Origin: Clostridia bacterium
Lineage (GTDB): Bacteria > Bacillota > DSM-521 > Neomoorellales > Neomoorellaceae
NCBI GenBank assembly: GCA_030154265.1
Contig: JASKKH010000010.1
Span: 1-57,911, forward strand
DNA length: 57,911 nucleotides
Direction: 5' to 3'
The notes below the pieces were generated by a model. The model worked only from the letters and a program-made list of their open reading frames with translations. It did no database searches and had not been told where the DNA came from. How positions within the stretch are numbered: position 1 is the first letter of the stretch; each line of letters opens with the position of its first letter. Position numbers and translations under genes: made by a program. This document shows, piece by piece, positions 48,062 to 55,991 of the stretch.

Positions 48062-48922
48062 TTATGCAATTTCATTAACATCTGCTTCATATACGATACT
48101 CAATTCACTTCTTGTCTTTTTAGCTTTAGCAGAAGCTAAACTTGCTATATTTATTAAATTTGAAACAGTTTTATATACTTCGGTTATTCTTCTGTTATAT
48201 CTTCTGCCTCCAACAATACCTGCCGACATAGTAACTTTAATTTCATTCAAAAACGGGTATTCCGAAACTGCATCTAACAGCCTTTTTGCTGCGTCTTTGG
48301 CTTGCTCCATATAATAAGGCGTAAGCACTATGAATTCGTCCCCACCAAATCGGCATAAGTATGTATCTTTAGGTTTATGCCTATCCAACAACACTGCAAC
48401 TTGTTTTAAAATCTTATCTCCACAAATATGTCCGTACTCTTTGTCAATACAGCTGAAATTGTCAACATCTATAAATATAATCGATATCTCATTACCGTTT
48501 TTAATTAATTTTGCGGCATTGTAAAATATATAATCGCTTTTATAAAGTCCTGTAAGCAAATCTATATGTTTTCCCAACTCGATATCTAAAACAGACTCTG
48601 TAATCAAGCCGACTACTTCATTATTCTGCTCTACCAAAAGAATATCTACATTTTTCTTCTCAAATAATTCTTTTGCCTCCCATATGGATGTATTAATATT
48701 TATATTAACATAACTGTCTGTCATGGCATCGGCTGCAATTCTATTCGGATGGGCTTTTATTAATTCTTTATTGGTTATTACGCCTATAACCCTATCATTT
48801 TCCATAACAGGAAAATAACTTATTCCTTTTTCTAATGCTATATCCTTTATAGTTTTAACACCGTCAAGTGAATTTACTGTTATAAAATCCTTCACCATTA
48901 TATTCGAAACTTTCCTAATCAT
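48062..48922 (-). CDS. CBS-pair GGDEF diguanylate cyclase
   Basis: A 286-aa signalling protein. Two CBS motifs fill residues 1-115 (IMVKDFITVNSLDGVKTIK ... AADAMTDSYVNININTS). A GGDEF domain (about 118-275) follows, starting DLLTGLYKSD, with FIDVDNFSCIDKEYG and CRFGGDEFIVL. The active-site sequence is complete, so c-di-GMP synthesis is expected. No RxxD product-inhibition site is clear before it. The CBS pair would sense a nucleotide. Start ATG overlaps the stop of the gene at 48919 by 4 bp, so the two are coupled. Confidence 0.9.
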   Translation of the reverse strand: MIRKVSNIMVKDFITVNSLDGVKTIKDIALEKGISYFPVMENDRVIGVITNKELIKAHPNRIAADAMTDSYVNININTSIWEAKELFEKKNVDILLVEQNNEVVGLITESVLDIELGKHIDLLTGLYKSDYIFYNAAKLIKNGNEISIIFIDVDNFSCIDKEYGHICGDKILKQVAVLLDRHKPKDTYLCRFGGDEFIVLTPYYMEQAKDAAKRLLDAVSEYPFLNEIKVTMSAGIVGGRRYNRRITEVYKTVSNLINIASLASAKAKKTRSELSIVYEADVNEIA

Positions 48923-49269
48923 AGTTCTATAGACTTGCTAACTTCAAGGGTGATATTTAATTGAGCCTTAATAATCATAGATTCGTTAGCAACCTTACCT
49001 CCTTCCTCAATTATTAATTCGACAAGTTTCTGTTGCGGTAAAATATTCAACAGCGCTTTTCTTATTACAACGGCTTCAATGACCAGGTGTTCTACCTTTA
49101 TAATTTCATATTGTTCTGGTGACAAAACATCCACCATTCTTCTTGCTGCTTCCGGTCCAATAGGCGCTCTTTTTCCTACAATTAGCACATCCTGCATTGG
49201 AGGCATTTCAAATTCAGATAACCGCATAGTTATATCGGCTTTTTTTATACTTTCCTTATATGTATCCAT
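48919..49269 (-). CDS. Unknown 116-aa protein coupled to the GGDEF gene
   Basis: A 116-aa soluble protein with no membrane segment. It starts MDTYKESIKKADITMRLSEF and has VLIVGKRAPIGPEAARRMVD and IRKALLNILPQQKLVELIIE. The alternation suggests a small alpha/beta domain. I do not recognise a family. It overlaps the CBS-GGDEF gene in the ATGA manner, so the two are probably partners. ATG 49269 is preceded by AGGTGGATTAAA. Confidence 0.7.
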   Translation of the reverse strand: MDTYKESIKKADITMRLSEFEMPPMQDVLIVGKRAPIGPEAARRMVDVLSPEQYEIIKVEHLVIEAVVIRKALLNILPQQKLVELIIEEGGKVANESMIIKAQLNITLEVSKSIEL

Positions 49270-49299
49270 TTTAATCCACCTTTCAGGTAATTCAAAATT

Positions 49300-49620
49300 A
49301 TTTTACCACCTTTAAGGCACTGCAAAACCAGGTCGGTAAATAATTTTGGGGCAACATCTTTTTCCGTTAGAGCTTTAAACACCCGGTATACCGACCCCAT
49401 AAAAACACCAGGCAATCGGCATGGTAGAATGTGAGTAGCTTGTAAAGGAGAAAACCCCCATGCCGAGACGTCATTAGACAACCGAAGAAAAACTAGACCA
49501 GCTTGTCTTTGTGTCATAACCATGATTGCTGCAGTAATAGCTGTAAATAAAGACAAAAACAAGTTAACATCGGCAGCCTGATTCAGTTGTCAAAGAGTTT
49601 AAAAAAAATTTGACTATTAA
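49300..49620. mobile_element. Probable mobile-element debris
   Basis: No intact gene. On the plus strand, ATG 49460 is preceded by GGAG and begins MPRRH then a stop, with TTEEKLDQLVF in the same frame, resembling a transposase start full of stops. An 8-bp inverted repeat CGGCATGG/CCATGCCG (49417-49424, 49458-49465) flanks its leader. A minus-strand frame (49245-49562) is open but has no ribosome binding site and no recognisable domain. Confidence 0.3.
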
Positions 49621-49682
49621 CAGGATTAGTATGCCCTTTTCTAAGAAAACACCAATCAAAGAATTATGCAAAACTCTCACTT

Positions 49683-50519
49683 CTATATACAAAAAGAACG
49701 GCCGACATAATTAAAACAAAACTTATCTCCCAATGTTTGATAAAGTTTTGCACTTGCCAGGAAACCGGTACAATGACAGGCTATTATATGTTCAATTCCA
49801 AATTTTGGTAATAAAGTCATTGTTTTTTCTAATCTCGAAAGACTAGCATCTTTTAAATGTGTACCACCTATTACAGCATAAATATGATTATATTTACCCA
49901 ATGATAATACATATTGGAGTGTATTAATTAAACCTGAATGGGAACATCCCAATACAACAATGGGACCTTTAGGTGTATCAATTATTAATGATTGGTCATC
50001 TAATAGTCGATCAACAACATAGCCACTTCCAGATTTTACACATAATACCTCGTTTAAATCCTCAAAATCACAATCACGAGGAATTTGACCTGTTAATTTA
50101 ACCCCATCTGTAAGTTCCACTGGCCCACAATTCAGATTGAAAATACCCCCAATTTTTTCTATTTCTTCTTTAGTCCAAGGTGTACCAATATATATTGGCT
50201 TTTTATTTTTATCAACACGATACTTGAGGGAAAATGTCTCAGGATGGCAATATATGGGCAATGATTTATTAACAACCTCGCATACCTTTTTCAATCCACC
50301 TGCATGGTCATAATGTCCGTGACTTAAAACCACTTTTTTAATTTGACTCAAATCAATGCCCATTTCCCGGGCGTTATGTACAACTGTATTTCCAGCTCCA
50401 GTATCAAAAAGAATTACTTCACCATTAACCCTTATTAAAAAGGATAGCCCATGTTCGGCCAACAAACCATGTTTAGTAGCAGTGTTGTCAACCAGGTTAA
50501 TTATCTCTACTCGCCCCAT
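49683..50519 (-). CDS. MBL-fold metallo-hydrolase (methanopterin-synthase-like)
   Basis: A 278-aa metallo-beta-lactamase-fold protein. The metal motif is VVLSHGHYDHAGGL, with later ligands in VLGCSHSGLINTLQ and the C-terminal HIIACHCTGF. The layout fits the COG1237 group, related to the beta-RFAP synthase-like hydrolases (7,8-dihydropterin type). ATG 50519 is behind GAGGG; a longer frame to 50606 would run into the promoter. It is often found with ferredoxin-MinD ATPases in anaerobes. Its promoter resembles those of the nearby Fe-S genes. Confidence 0.85.
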   Translation of the reverse strand: MGRVEIINLVDNTATKHGLLAEHGLSFLIRVNGEVILFDTGAGNTVVHNAREMGIDLSQIKKVVLSHGHYDHAGGLKKVCEVVNKSLPIYCHPETFSLKYRVDKNKKPIYIGTPWTKEEIEKIGGIFNLNCGPVELTDGVKLTGQIPRDCDFEDLNEVLCVKSGSGYVVDRLLDDQSLIIDTPKGPIVVLGCSHSGLINTLQYVLSLGKYNHIYAVIGGTHLKDASLSRLEKTMTLLPKFGIEHIIACHCTGFLASAKLYQTLGDKFCFNYVGRSFCI

Positions 50520-50577
50520 CTTTATTCTTCCCTCTTTCAAGGTACAAAAAGTATAAAAGTAATCCCCAATATGTATA

Positions 50578-50606
50578 ATTATGGAATATACATGAATACA
50601 TGTCAA
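50578..50606 (-). promoter_or_regulatory. Promoter of the MBL-hydrolase gene, with shared motif
   Basis: Minus strand TTGACA (50601-50606), 17-nt spacer, CATAAT (50578-50583). The spacer reads TGTATTCATGTATATTC and shares T-x-T-x-x-TCAT with the spacers at 51805-51833 and 54624-54652. Confidence 0.6.
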
Positions 50607-50659
50607 TTATCATATTTTTCTAAATTTATTTATAACTTGTTGAATAATTATTTTAGGTA

Positions 50660-51385
50660 TTAAAGAAAGAAAAAATCTATCGCAATCCGGTAATTCTGGT
50701 AATAGTGAAAGTACAGCTAACACCAAGCCAGAAAGGATAGATTTGAACTTAATTTTAGCACTAAACATTACTCGTGAAAACCCTCTATTTCAGTTATTTT
50801 CAAAAATCGATTTTCTTTTGCAAGGATTTGAGGAGAATTTTCCTAAGCCTACTTCTCGCTGAGGCAAACCCCAACTTTTTAGTGATGTACAAATTTTGAA
50901 ATGTCCAGTATATCAAGCATTTCATCAAATTGTCAGCTTTCGAGAACTCGAGTGGAGGTTACATCACGACCCGATAGCAAAAGCCTTGATCCAACTTGAT
51001 AAAACGCCTGATCATACTACACTCTTCCTTCGGACCTAACAATTAGAAACAACTGTTTATGAATCTCTATACCAGCTTGCTATTAAGTTTTTATAACCTG
51101 GGACATGACCACAGCAAATGTTTATGATAATCAGATGACCCACCTGCTTGATGAATTCAGACAACTGGATATTTTTATGATCCTGCCGATGGAGCCTATG
51201 ATAATAACAAGTTATTAGAAAAAGCTGAGTCCGCTAATATCCACCTTATAGCCTGTGTCAATAAACGAAAGGCTAAAGGTTTAAGTCCAAATAATATCAA
51301 ACACCCGTTGCGTCGTAAGAATTTAATTTACCTTCAAGGAACACCGGGTGCCCGGACTATGAGAAATCGGGTAGAAATATATATA
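50660..51385 (+). pseudogene. Degenerate DDE transposase (IS4-like)
   Basis: Several stop-broken frames of one transposase run on the plus strand. They include PLFQLFSKIDFLLQGFEENF, YQAFHQIVSFRELEWRLHHD, then after frameshifts DPADGAYDNNKLLEKAES and IHLIACVNKRKAKGLS. DGAYDN is consistent with the second catalytic Asp region of an IS4-type DDE transposase. Stops after PTSR and FLRT and frame changes near 51100 make it inactive. No clear terminal repeats could be placed. Confidence 0.65.
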
Positions 51386-51397
51386 AAAAATATACAC

Positions 51398-51424
51398 AAA
51401 AAAGTCGGGACTATCGTCCCGAGC
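51398..51424 (-). terminator. Terminator after the DUF5320 gene
   Basis: Minus strand TCGGGAC (51416-51422) pairs with GTCCCGA (51405-51411) around GATA and is followed by TTTTTT. It is 20 bp after the stop codon. Confidence 0.85.
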
Positions 51425-51443
51425 TATTTTTAAGCTACATTTA

Positions 51444-51782
51444 CTATTGATCTTCTTCATTTTCCATCTCTTTTAGTTGTTGTTTGATGCCATTTAACTG
51501 TTTTTCCAACATATCCGCCTGCTGCTTTAACACTTCTAAATCTACGTTCTGTTTCCCTTGGCCCTGCGGCGGTACGGCACCGGGAAAGGGTATTCCCCAC
51601 CAGCCTGCAGGAAGCATGTTGCCAAACCCAAACATACGACGGCCCATACCTCTACCTCGGCCAAAACCCGGACCAAAGCCGGGATTCGCATAACCTGGTG
51701 TTGGAAACCCGTTACAAAAGCCGGCACCTCTGCCTGTTCTTGGACCTAATCCCCAAGGACCTGTTCTATCTCCACGCGGCAT
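51444..51782 (-). CDS. DUF5320 small Gly/Pro/Arg-rich protein
   Basis: A 112-aa protein. The first ~65 residues are rich in Gly, Arg, Pro and Phe (MPRGDRTGPWGLGPRTGRG, GFGRGRGMGRRMFGFGN), and the C-terminal ~35 residues form a coiled coil (LKQQADMLEKQLNGIKQQLK). This is the DUF5320 arrangement, frequent beside NifX-like proteins and ferredoxin-MinD ATPases. Function unknown. ATG 51782 lies behind AAAGGAGGG; a longer frame to 51833 would run into the promoter. Confidence 0.88.
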   Translation of the reverse strand: MPRGDRTGPWGLGPRTGRGAGFCNGFPTPGYANPGFGPGFGRGRGMGRRMFGFGNMLPAGWWGIPFPGAVPPQGQGKQNVDLEVLKQQADMLEKQLNGIKQQLKEMENEEDQ

Positions 51783-51804
51783 CCTTATCCCTCCTTTCAA
51801 TTTT

Positions 51805-51833
51805 ATTATATGTTTATTATGAACATATGTCAA
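51805..51833 (-). promoter_or_regulatory. Promoter of DUF5320 gene with palindromic spacer
   Basis: Minus strand TTGACA (51828-51833), 17-nt spacer, TATAAT (51805-51810). A 7-7-7 inverted repeat, ATATGTT-CATAATA-AACATAT, overlaps the spacer and both hexamer edges. Such ATATGTTCAT half-sites recall ArsR/SmtB-type operators. Confidence 0.75.
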
Positions 51834-51894
51834 TAATAAATATATATTTTTACTTTTTATTTTTGAATTTTAATTTGTAATTATTATTAATAGA

Positions 51895-51917
51895 CCCTTT
51901 CCAAAGATCGGAAAGGG
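51895..51917 (-). terminator. Hairpin after the second ferredoxin-MinD gene
   Basis: CCCTTTCC (51895-51902) pairs with GGAAAGGG (51910-51917). On the minus strand no long U tract follows, so termination may be partial. Confidence 0.5.
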
Positions 51918-51930
51918 CAATATCTTTAGT

Positions 51931-52812
51931 TTAATTTGTTTTGTTTTTTAGACGAGCATACAAATTGGACCAAATAGATTTAATTGCCTTAGCTGCTTTT
52001 CCATTAGAAGCAACTGTAATAGGTTTAGCACCAGCCAAAGCCTGGGCTACTCCTTCATCAAAAGGTATTTTGCCAACCACTTCAATACCTTGTTTTAAAC
52101 AATACTCCTCTATTTGTTGACTCTTTTGCATATCAAGATCATATTTATTGATGCAGACAGTTACAGGAACATTAAAGTGTTTTGCTAGTTGGATCACTCG
52201 TTCCATATCATGCCAACCAGCAACTGTTGGCTCCGTCACAACTAAAGCAAGGGAAACCGCCGTCATTGATGAAATAACTGGACAACCTATACCAGGAGGC
52301 CCATCTGCAATAATTAATTCTAGCCCTTCTTGTTCAGCCAATTCACGAGCCGCTTGGCGAACCACAGTAACTAATTTGCCGGAATTATCTTCAGCAATAC
52401 CTAACTGAGCATGAACCATAGGACCATAAGTACTTTTAGAAATATACCAGTATCCAGAAAGATTGGGTTTCATATTTATAGCATTAACAGGACAGCTGAA
52501 CTCGCAGACCCCGCAGCCTTCACAATAAATAGGGTTAACTCGATAACTATTTTCATTATTTTTAATAGCATCAAAACGGCAAAGTCGTAGACAACGTCCA
52601 CAATTAATACATTTATCAGAGTTAATGACTGCCTTTTTTGAGCCGTAAAATTTGTTAATTTTCTCTTTTTGGGGTTCTAGTAGGAGGTGCAAATCAGCAG
52701 CATCAACATCACAATCAGCCAAGACTTTGTTCTGTGCTAAAGCTGCAAAACTGGCTACTAATGAAGTTTTGCCAGTTCCACCCTTACCACTAATTACTAG
52801 TAGCTCCTGCAT
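51931..52812 (-). CDS. MinD-type ATPase with inserted ferredoxin (second copy)
   Basis: A 293-aa P-loop ATPase of the MinD/Mrp superfamily. Deviant Walker A is SGKGGTGKTSLVASF. An inserted two-cluster ferredoxin occupies about 60-115: CINCGRCLRLCRFDAI and CEGCGVCEFSCPVNAI. LIIADGPPGIGCPVISSM is the Walker B/switch region. Such proteins are predicted Fe-S or metallocofactor carriers. The gene overlaps the first copy by 23 bp and is the last in the NifX-NifX-ferredoxin-MinD-MinD operon. Confidence 0.9.
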   Translation of the reverse strand: MQELLVISGKGGTGKTSLVASFAALAQNKVLADCDVDAADLHLLLEPQKEKINKFYGSKKAVINSDKCINCGRCLRLCRFDAIKNNENSYRVNPIYCEGCGVCEFSCPVNAINMKPNLSGYWYISKSTYGPMVHAQLGIAEDNSGKLVTVVRQAARELAEQEGLELIIADGPPGIGCPVISSMTAVSLALVVTEPTVAGWHDMERVIQLAKHFNVPVTVCINKYDLDMQKSQQIEEYCLKQGIEVVGKIPFDEGVAQALAGAKPITVASNGKAAKAIKSIWSNLYARLKNKTN

Positions 52813-53656
52813 GCTGTTGCACCCTCCTTTCTATTTCCTTCCATAAATTAATAAAAGCCTCATTCCATTCAGGATAATCCTGTATTAAACACCTGCCGCT
52901 AGCATATGTAGCAGCAAATTTTTTGTCGAAAGGAATTTTTAGGAGGACAGGTATTCCTTCTTCCTGACAATACCTTTCTACTCTTGTATCTCCCAAGGTA
53001 GAGCGATTGATAACAACAGCAAATGGTATCCCTAACTCTCTTACCATTCCTACCGCGAGTTTTAAGTCATTAAGACCAAAAGGTGTAGGCTCGGTAACCA
53101 GTAAACAAAAATCACTATCTTTTACAGCTGCAACAACCGGGCAGGAAGTCCCTGGAGGAGCATCTATAAGAGTTAAACAGTCATTTTCATTTAACTCTTT
53201 GACCGCTTCTATCAATGGTGGAGCCAGGGGTACTCCAACATCAATTTTTCCATAAGAAACATCTAATTTCCCTGCATTGCCACTAAACACCACACCAATA
53301 CGGTTTTCTTTTTCTGTAATTGCCCCAGAGGGGCATACAATGGTGCAACCGCCACAACCGTGACACATTTCTGGAAAAGTTATAACCTTATCCCCAACAA
53401 CAGCTATAGCATTAAATGCACAAAAATCCCCACATTTACCACAATTATTGCATTTTGTTTCATCAACCAAAGGAACCGGAATACTTACTTCTTTTTCATT
53501 ATTTATTTTCGGATTTAAAAAAAGGTGAACATTAGGTTCTTCCACATCACAGTCCAAAACTTGTACCGACATAAAATCTTGTAAAGCTAGAGCTAAATTG
53601 GTAGTTATGGTAGTCTTACCTGTTCCACCTTTGCCACTGGCTACCGTTACAATCAT
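52790..53656 (-). CDS. MinD-type ATPase with inserted ferredoxin (first copy)
   Basis: A 288-aa relative of the gene at 51931. Walker A is ASGKGGTGKTTITTNLAL. Two [4Fe-4S] motifs: CNNCGKCGDFCAFNAI and CHGCGGCTIVCPSGAI. Switch region LIDAPPGTSCPVVAAV. The two copies have the same layout and could form a heterodimer. It is 13 bp downstream of the small ferredoxin gene. Confidence 0.9.
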   Translation of the reverse strand: MIVTVASGKGGTGKTTITTNLALALQDFMSVQVLDCDVEEPNVHLFLNPKINNEKEVSIPVPLVDETKCNNCGKCGDFCAFNAIAVVGDKVITFPEMCHGCGGCTIVCPSGAITEKENRIGVVFSGNAGKLDVSYGKIDVGVPLAPPLIEAVKELNENDCLTLIDAPPGTSCPVVAAVKDSDFCLLVTEPTPFGLNDLKLAVGMVRELGIPFAVVINRSTLGDTRVERYCQEEGIPVLLKIPFDKKFAATYASGRCLIQDYPEWNEAFINLWKEIERRVQQHAGATSN

Positions 53657-53669
53657 TTAATCACCACTC

Positions 53670-53834
53670 TTAATCACGAATAATAGCTTCATTGGGGCAT
53701 TCACTTACACATGCGCCACAACCCATGCACTTTTCATTATCAATCGTTGCAACTTCATCAACTGTAATTGCTTCCATGGGACAAATTTCACTACAAGCAC
53801 CACAACCAACACATTTTTCTTTAATAACTTTCAT
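53670..53834 (-). CDS. 2[4Fe-4S] ferredoxin, 54 aa
   Basis: A short frame from ATG 53834 behind GAGAGGGG. It encodes a 54-aa clostridial-type ferredoxin with two cysteine motifs, CVGCGACSEICP and CMGCGACVSECP, each ligating one [4Fe-4S] cluster. It sits between the NifX-like genes and the ferredoxin-MinD genes and is probably their electron or cluster donor. Confidence 0.95.
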   Translation of the reverse strand: MKVIKEKCVGCGACSEICPMEAITVDEVATIDNEKCMGCGACVSECPNEAIIRD

Positions 53835-53872
53835 TGATATAACCCCTCTCCCTATATTGTAAAAACTAAGTT

Positions 53873-54202
53873 TTAATGATCACACATATTATCATTATCA
53901 AAAAGTTTTCCATCTAAATAAGTATCTATAACTGCATCTATCGAACCATTAGCACCTCGTATCACTTCAATCCCCCGTTCAGCAAAGAGCTGAACTGCAC
54001 GTGATCCAATGCCTCCTACAATAACACATTTAACACCAAGGTTACCAAGATATACTGGTAAGAAACCGGGTTTATGGCCGGGATTATCAATATCTTCTCT
54101 ACTAATCACCTTACCATTTTCAATATCAAACAAACTAAATTTGGAACAATGACCAAAGTGTTCAGCAACCATATTCCCTTCATTGGCTACAGCAATCTTC
54201 AC
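53873..54202 (-). CDS. NifX/NifB-domain (dinitrogenase Fe-Mo cofactor) protein A
   Basis: A 109-aa protein of the dinitrogenase iron-molybdenum cofactor family (PF02579). MKIAVANEGNMVAEHFGHC at the N-terminus and KCVIVGGIGSRAVQLFAERG are typical. The Cys in HFGHCSKF and a C-terminal NMCDH may bind metal. No nif structural genes are near, so it is one of the many NifX-like proteins of anaerobes that bind Fe-S or Mo-type cofactors. The start overlaps the upstream paralogue by one base. Confidence 0.9.
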   Translation of the reverse strand: MKIAVANEGNMVAEHFGHCSKFSLFDIENGKVISREDIDNPGHKPGFLPVYLGNLGVKCVIVGGIGSRAVQLFAERGIEVIRGANGSIDAVIDTYLDGKLFDNDNMCDH

Positions 54203-54582
54203 TACCTGTTACCTCCTTTTCCCCTGCCAAAATGAGATTTAGCTGTTGCTTGAGATAAAGGTTCCAAATTCCCCTCCTGGAACTGTTTTAACGCTTCCCA
54301 AACAGTTGGCGCGTTAGTCGTATAGACTGATATTCCTGCCCCTTGTAAAACCCTAATAGCATTTGGGCCAACGTTTCCAGTCAGAACCGCTTCTACGCCA
54401 TGTTTTATTAACATTTGGGCTGTTGCGATTCCTGCACCACCACCAACGCCTATATTGTCATTGGATAATACTTCAAAGTCTTCGGAATCACTATCGACAA
54501 TCATAAAGTATTGACAACGGCCAAAACGAGGATCAGTTGCTGCCTCAAAATCTTTACCCTGGGACGTTATAGCTACCTTCAT
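54202..54582 (-). CDS. NifX/NifB-domain protein B, first gene of the Fe-S operon
   Basis: A 126-aa paralogue of the previous gene: MKVAITSQGKDFEAATDPRF, GRCQYFMIVD, and AVLTGNVGPNAIRVLQGAGI. It keeps the DxRFGRC motif of the MTH1175-like subgroup. ATG 54582 follows AAGGGAGGTATATT. First gene of the operon, transcribed from the promoter at 54624-54652. Confidence 0.9.
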   Translation of the reverse strand: MKVAITSQGKDFEAATDPRFGRCQYFMIVDSDSEDFEVLSNDNIGVGGGAGIATAQMLIKHGVEAVLTGNVGPNAIRVLQGAGISVYTTNAPTVWEALKQFQEGNLEPLSQATAKSHFGRGKGGNR

Positions 54583-54602
54583 AATATACCTCCCTTTGCA
54601 GT

Positions 54603-54652
54603 TATGGTCATGTGTTAAAATTGATTATACAAATATTATGACCATATGTCAA
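54603..54652 (-). promoter_or_regulatory. Promoter and inverted repeat of the NifX-ferredoxin-MinD operon
   Basis: Minus strand TTGACA (54647-54652), 17-nt spacer, TATAAT (54624-54629). TATGGTCAT inside the spacer is repeated inverted in the leader (plus strand TATGGTCAT 54603-54611, ATGACCATA 54638-54646). TTGACATATGNTCATAATA is shared with the DUF5320 promoter. Confidence 0.75.
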
Positions 54653-54727
54653 TAAATAATACAGAGTGTTTAATATATATGTTAAAATATACTAATTAAG
54701 ATTAAGATAAATGAAGGTGCTTCATAA

Positions 54728-55861
54728 ATGATTAAAAAAAATAGAATAAGCCCACTTTTAAAGTGGGCTGGTGGTAAAGAAAGAGAACTTCCATATATCT
54801 TTCCTTTTTTTACTAATTCTGTACGATATTATTATGAGCCCTTTGTCGGCGGTGGTGCCGTTTTTTTAGCAGTTGACAGTCCTGTTATGTATATTAATGA
54901 CAAGTCAAAAGAATTAATAAATGTATACAAAATGGTCCAGGAAAACAATCAGAAATTTTTCCAATGTTTAGGTAAAATTAACCTAAGCTGGTTAACATTA
55001 ACTCAGACTGTTAGAAAAAATGCAGACACCTTAAAAAATATGTACAAAATGTATTCTAATGATTTATATTCAGATTTTAATATGAACAATAAGATAAATG
55101 AATTTGTACTTAATCATACTAACCAATTTAAAAGTATAATTTCTTCTCCTATCGATTTGGATGCAGATAAATTTATTGATGAGATAAAAAAGAATTTAAA
55201 TAGTAAAACAGCACGCATGAAAAAACTTGAAATAGCAAGAGGGAAATTAAACGATAAAGATATTATTAATAACCTTGAATGCGCCTTTAAAAGTGCATTT
55301 TATATGTATCTTCGTTATCTTTATAATAATAAATTAAAATTAAACATAAACACCCCTGTTCTAACAGGATTATTTTATTTTATCCGTGAATACTGTTACT
55401 CATCAATGTTTAGATATAATCAAAAAGGAGAATTCAATGTCCCTTATGGTGGGATATCTTATAATGATAAAGACTTTAGTAAAAAAATAGCCCACCTTAA
55501 ATCAAAAGAAATACAAAAACATTTAAGTAAAGCTAAAATTTTCTGTATGGATTTTGAAGAATTCTTGAAAACAACAGCACCTGGACATGAGGACTTTATT
55601 TTTCTTGATCCACCTTATGATACTAACTTCAATACCTATGCCCAAAATTCTTTCGATCAGTCAGATCAGAAAAGATTGGCCAATTATTTAATAAATAAAT
55701 GCCATGCAAAGTTTATGTTAATAATTAAAAATACCAAATTCATTTTTAATCTATACAAAGATAAAGGCTTCAAAATTCGTGCATTTAATAAAAAATACCT
55801 TGTTAGTTTCCAAAATAGAAATGACAAGTCTGCTGAACATCTTATAATCACAAATTACTAA
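54728..55861 (+). CDS. Lone D12-class DNA adenine-N6 methyltransferase
   Basis: A 377-aa Dam-type methyltransferase. SAM site PLLKWAGGKERELP and YEPFVGGGAVFLAV; catalytic DPPY in DFIFLDPPYDTNFNTYA. It is about 100 aa longer than classical Dam because of a Lys/Asn-rich middle part (about 95-200). Codon use is more A/T-rich than the core genes. No restriction endonuclease is next to it. It is divergent from the Fe-S operon and ends in a strong terminator. Likely horizontally acquired. Target sequence unknown. Confidence 0.9.
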   Translation: MIKKNRISPLLKWAGGKERELPYIFPFFTNSVRYYYEPFVGGGAVFLAVDSPVMYINDKSKELINVYKMVQENNQKFFQCLGKINLSWLTLTQTVRKNADTLKNMYKMYSNDLYSDFNMNNKINEFVLNHTNQFKSIISSPIDLDADKFIDEIKKNLNSKTARMKKLEIARGKLNDKDIINNLECAFKSAFYMYLRYLYNNKLKLNINTPVLTGLFYFIREYCYSSMFRYNQKGEFNVPYGGISYNDKDFSKKIAHLKSKEIQKHLSKAKIFCMDFEEFLKTTAPGHEDFIFLDPPYDTNFNTYAQNSFDQSDQKRLANYLINKCHAKFMLIIKNTKFIFNLYKDKGFKIRAFNKKYLVSFQNRNDKSAEHLIITNY

Positions 55862-55887
55862 GCAATCACAGAAAATAATATAAACCA

Positions 55888-55923
55888 AACCCCGGTAACT
55901 TAAAAATTACCGGGGTTACTTTT
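55888..55923 (+). terminator. Terminator after the adenine methyltransferase
   Basis: AACCCCGGTAA (55888-55898) and TTACCGGGGTT (55907-55917) form an 11-bp perfect stem, followed by ACTTTT. Confidence 0.75.
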
Positions 55924-55991
55924 AAATCAACTCTAAAACGTTGTTCTAATTAAGTTATTATATAAAGAAGAACAATAATAAATATTAATAA

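Noticed and set aside
49245-49562. 105-aa minus-strand protein
   Set aside because: No ribosome binding site, overlaps the start of a real gene, no recognisable domain, and sits in probable IS debris.
50520-50606. N-terminal extension of the MBL hydrolase
   Set aside because: It would place the start codon at the -35 element; ATG 50519 has GAGGG and gives a standard N-terminus.
53873-54582. Nitrogen fixation genes
   Set aside because: The NifX-like domains are generic cofactor binders; nifHDK, nifE/N and nifB are absent.
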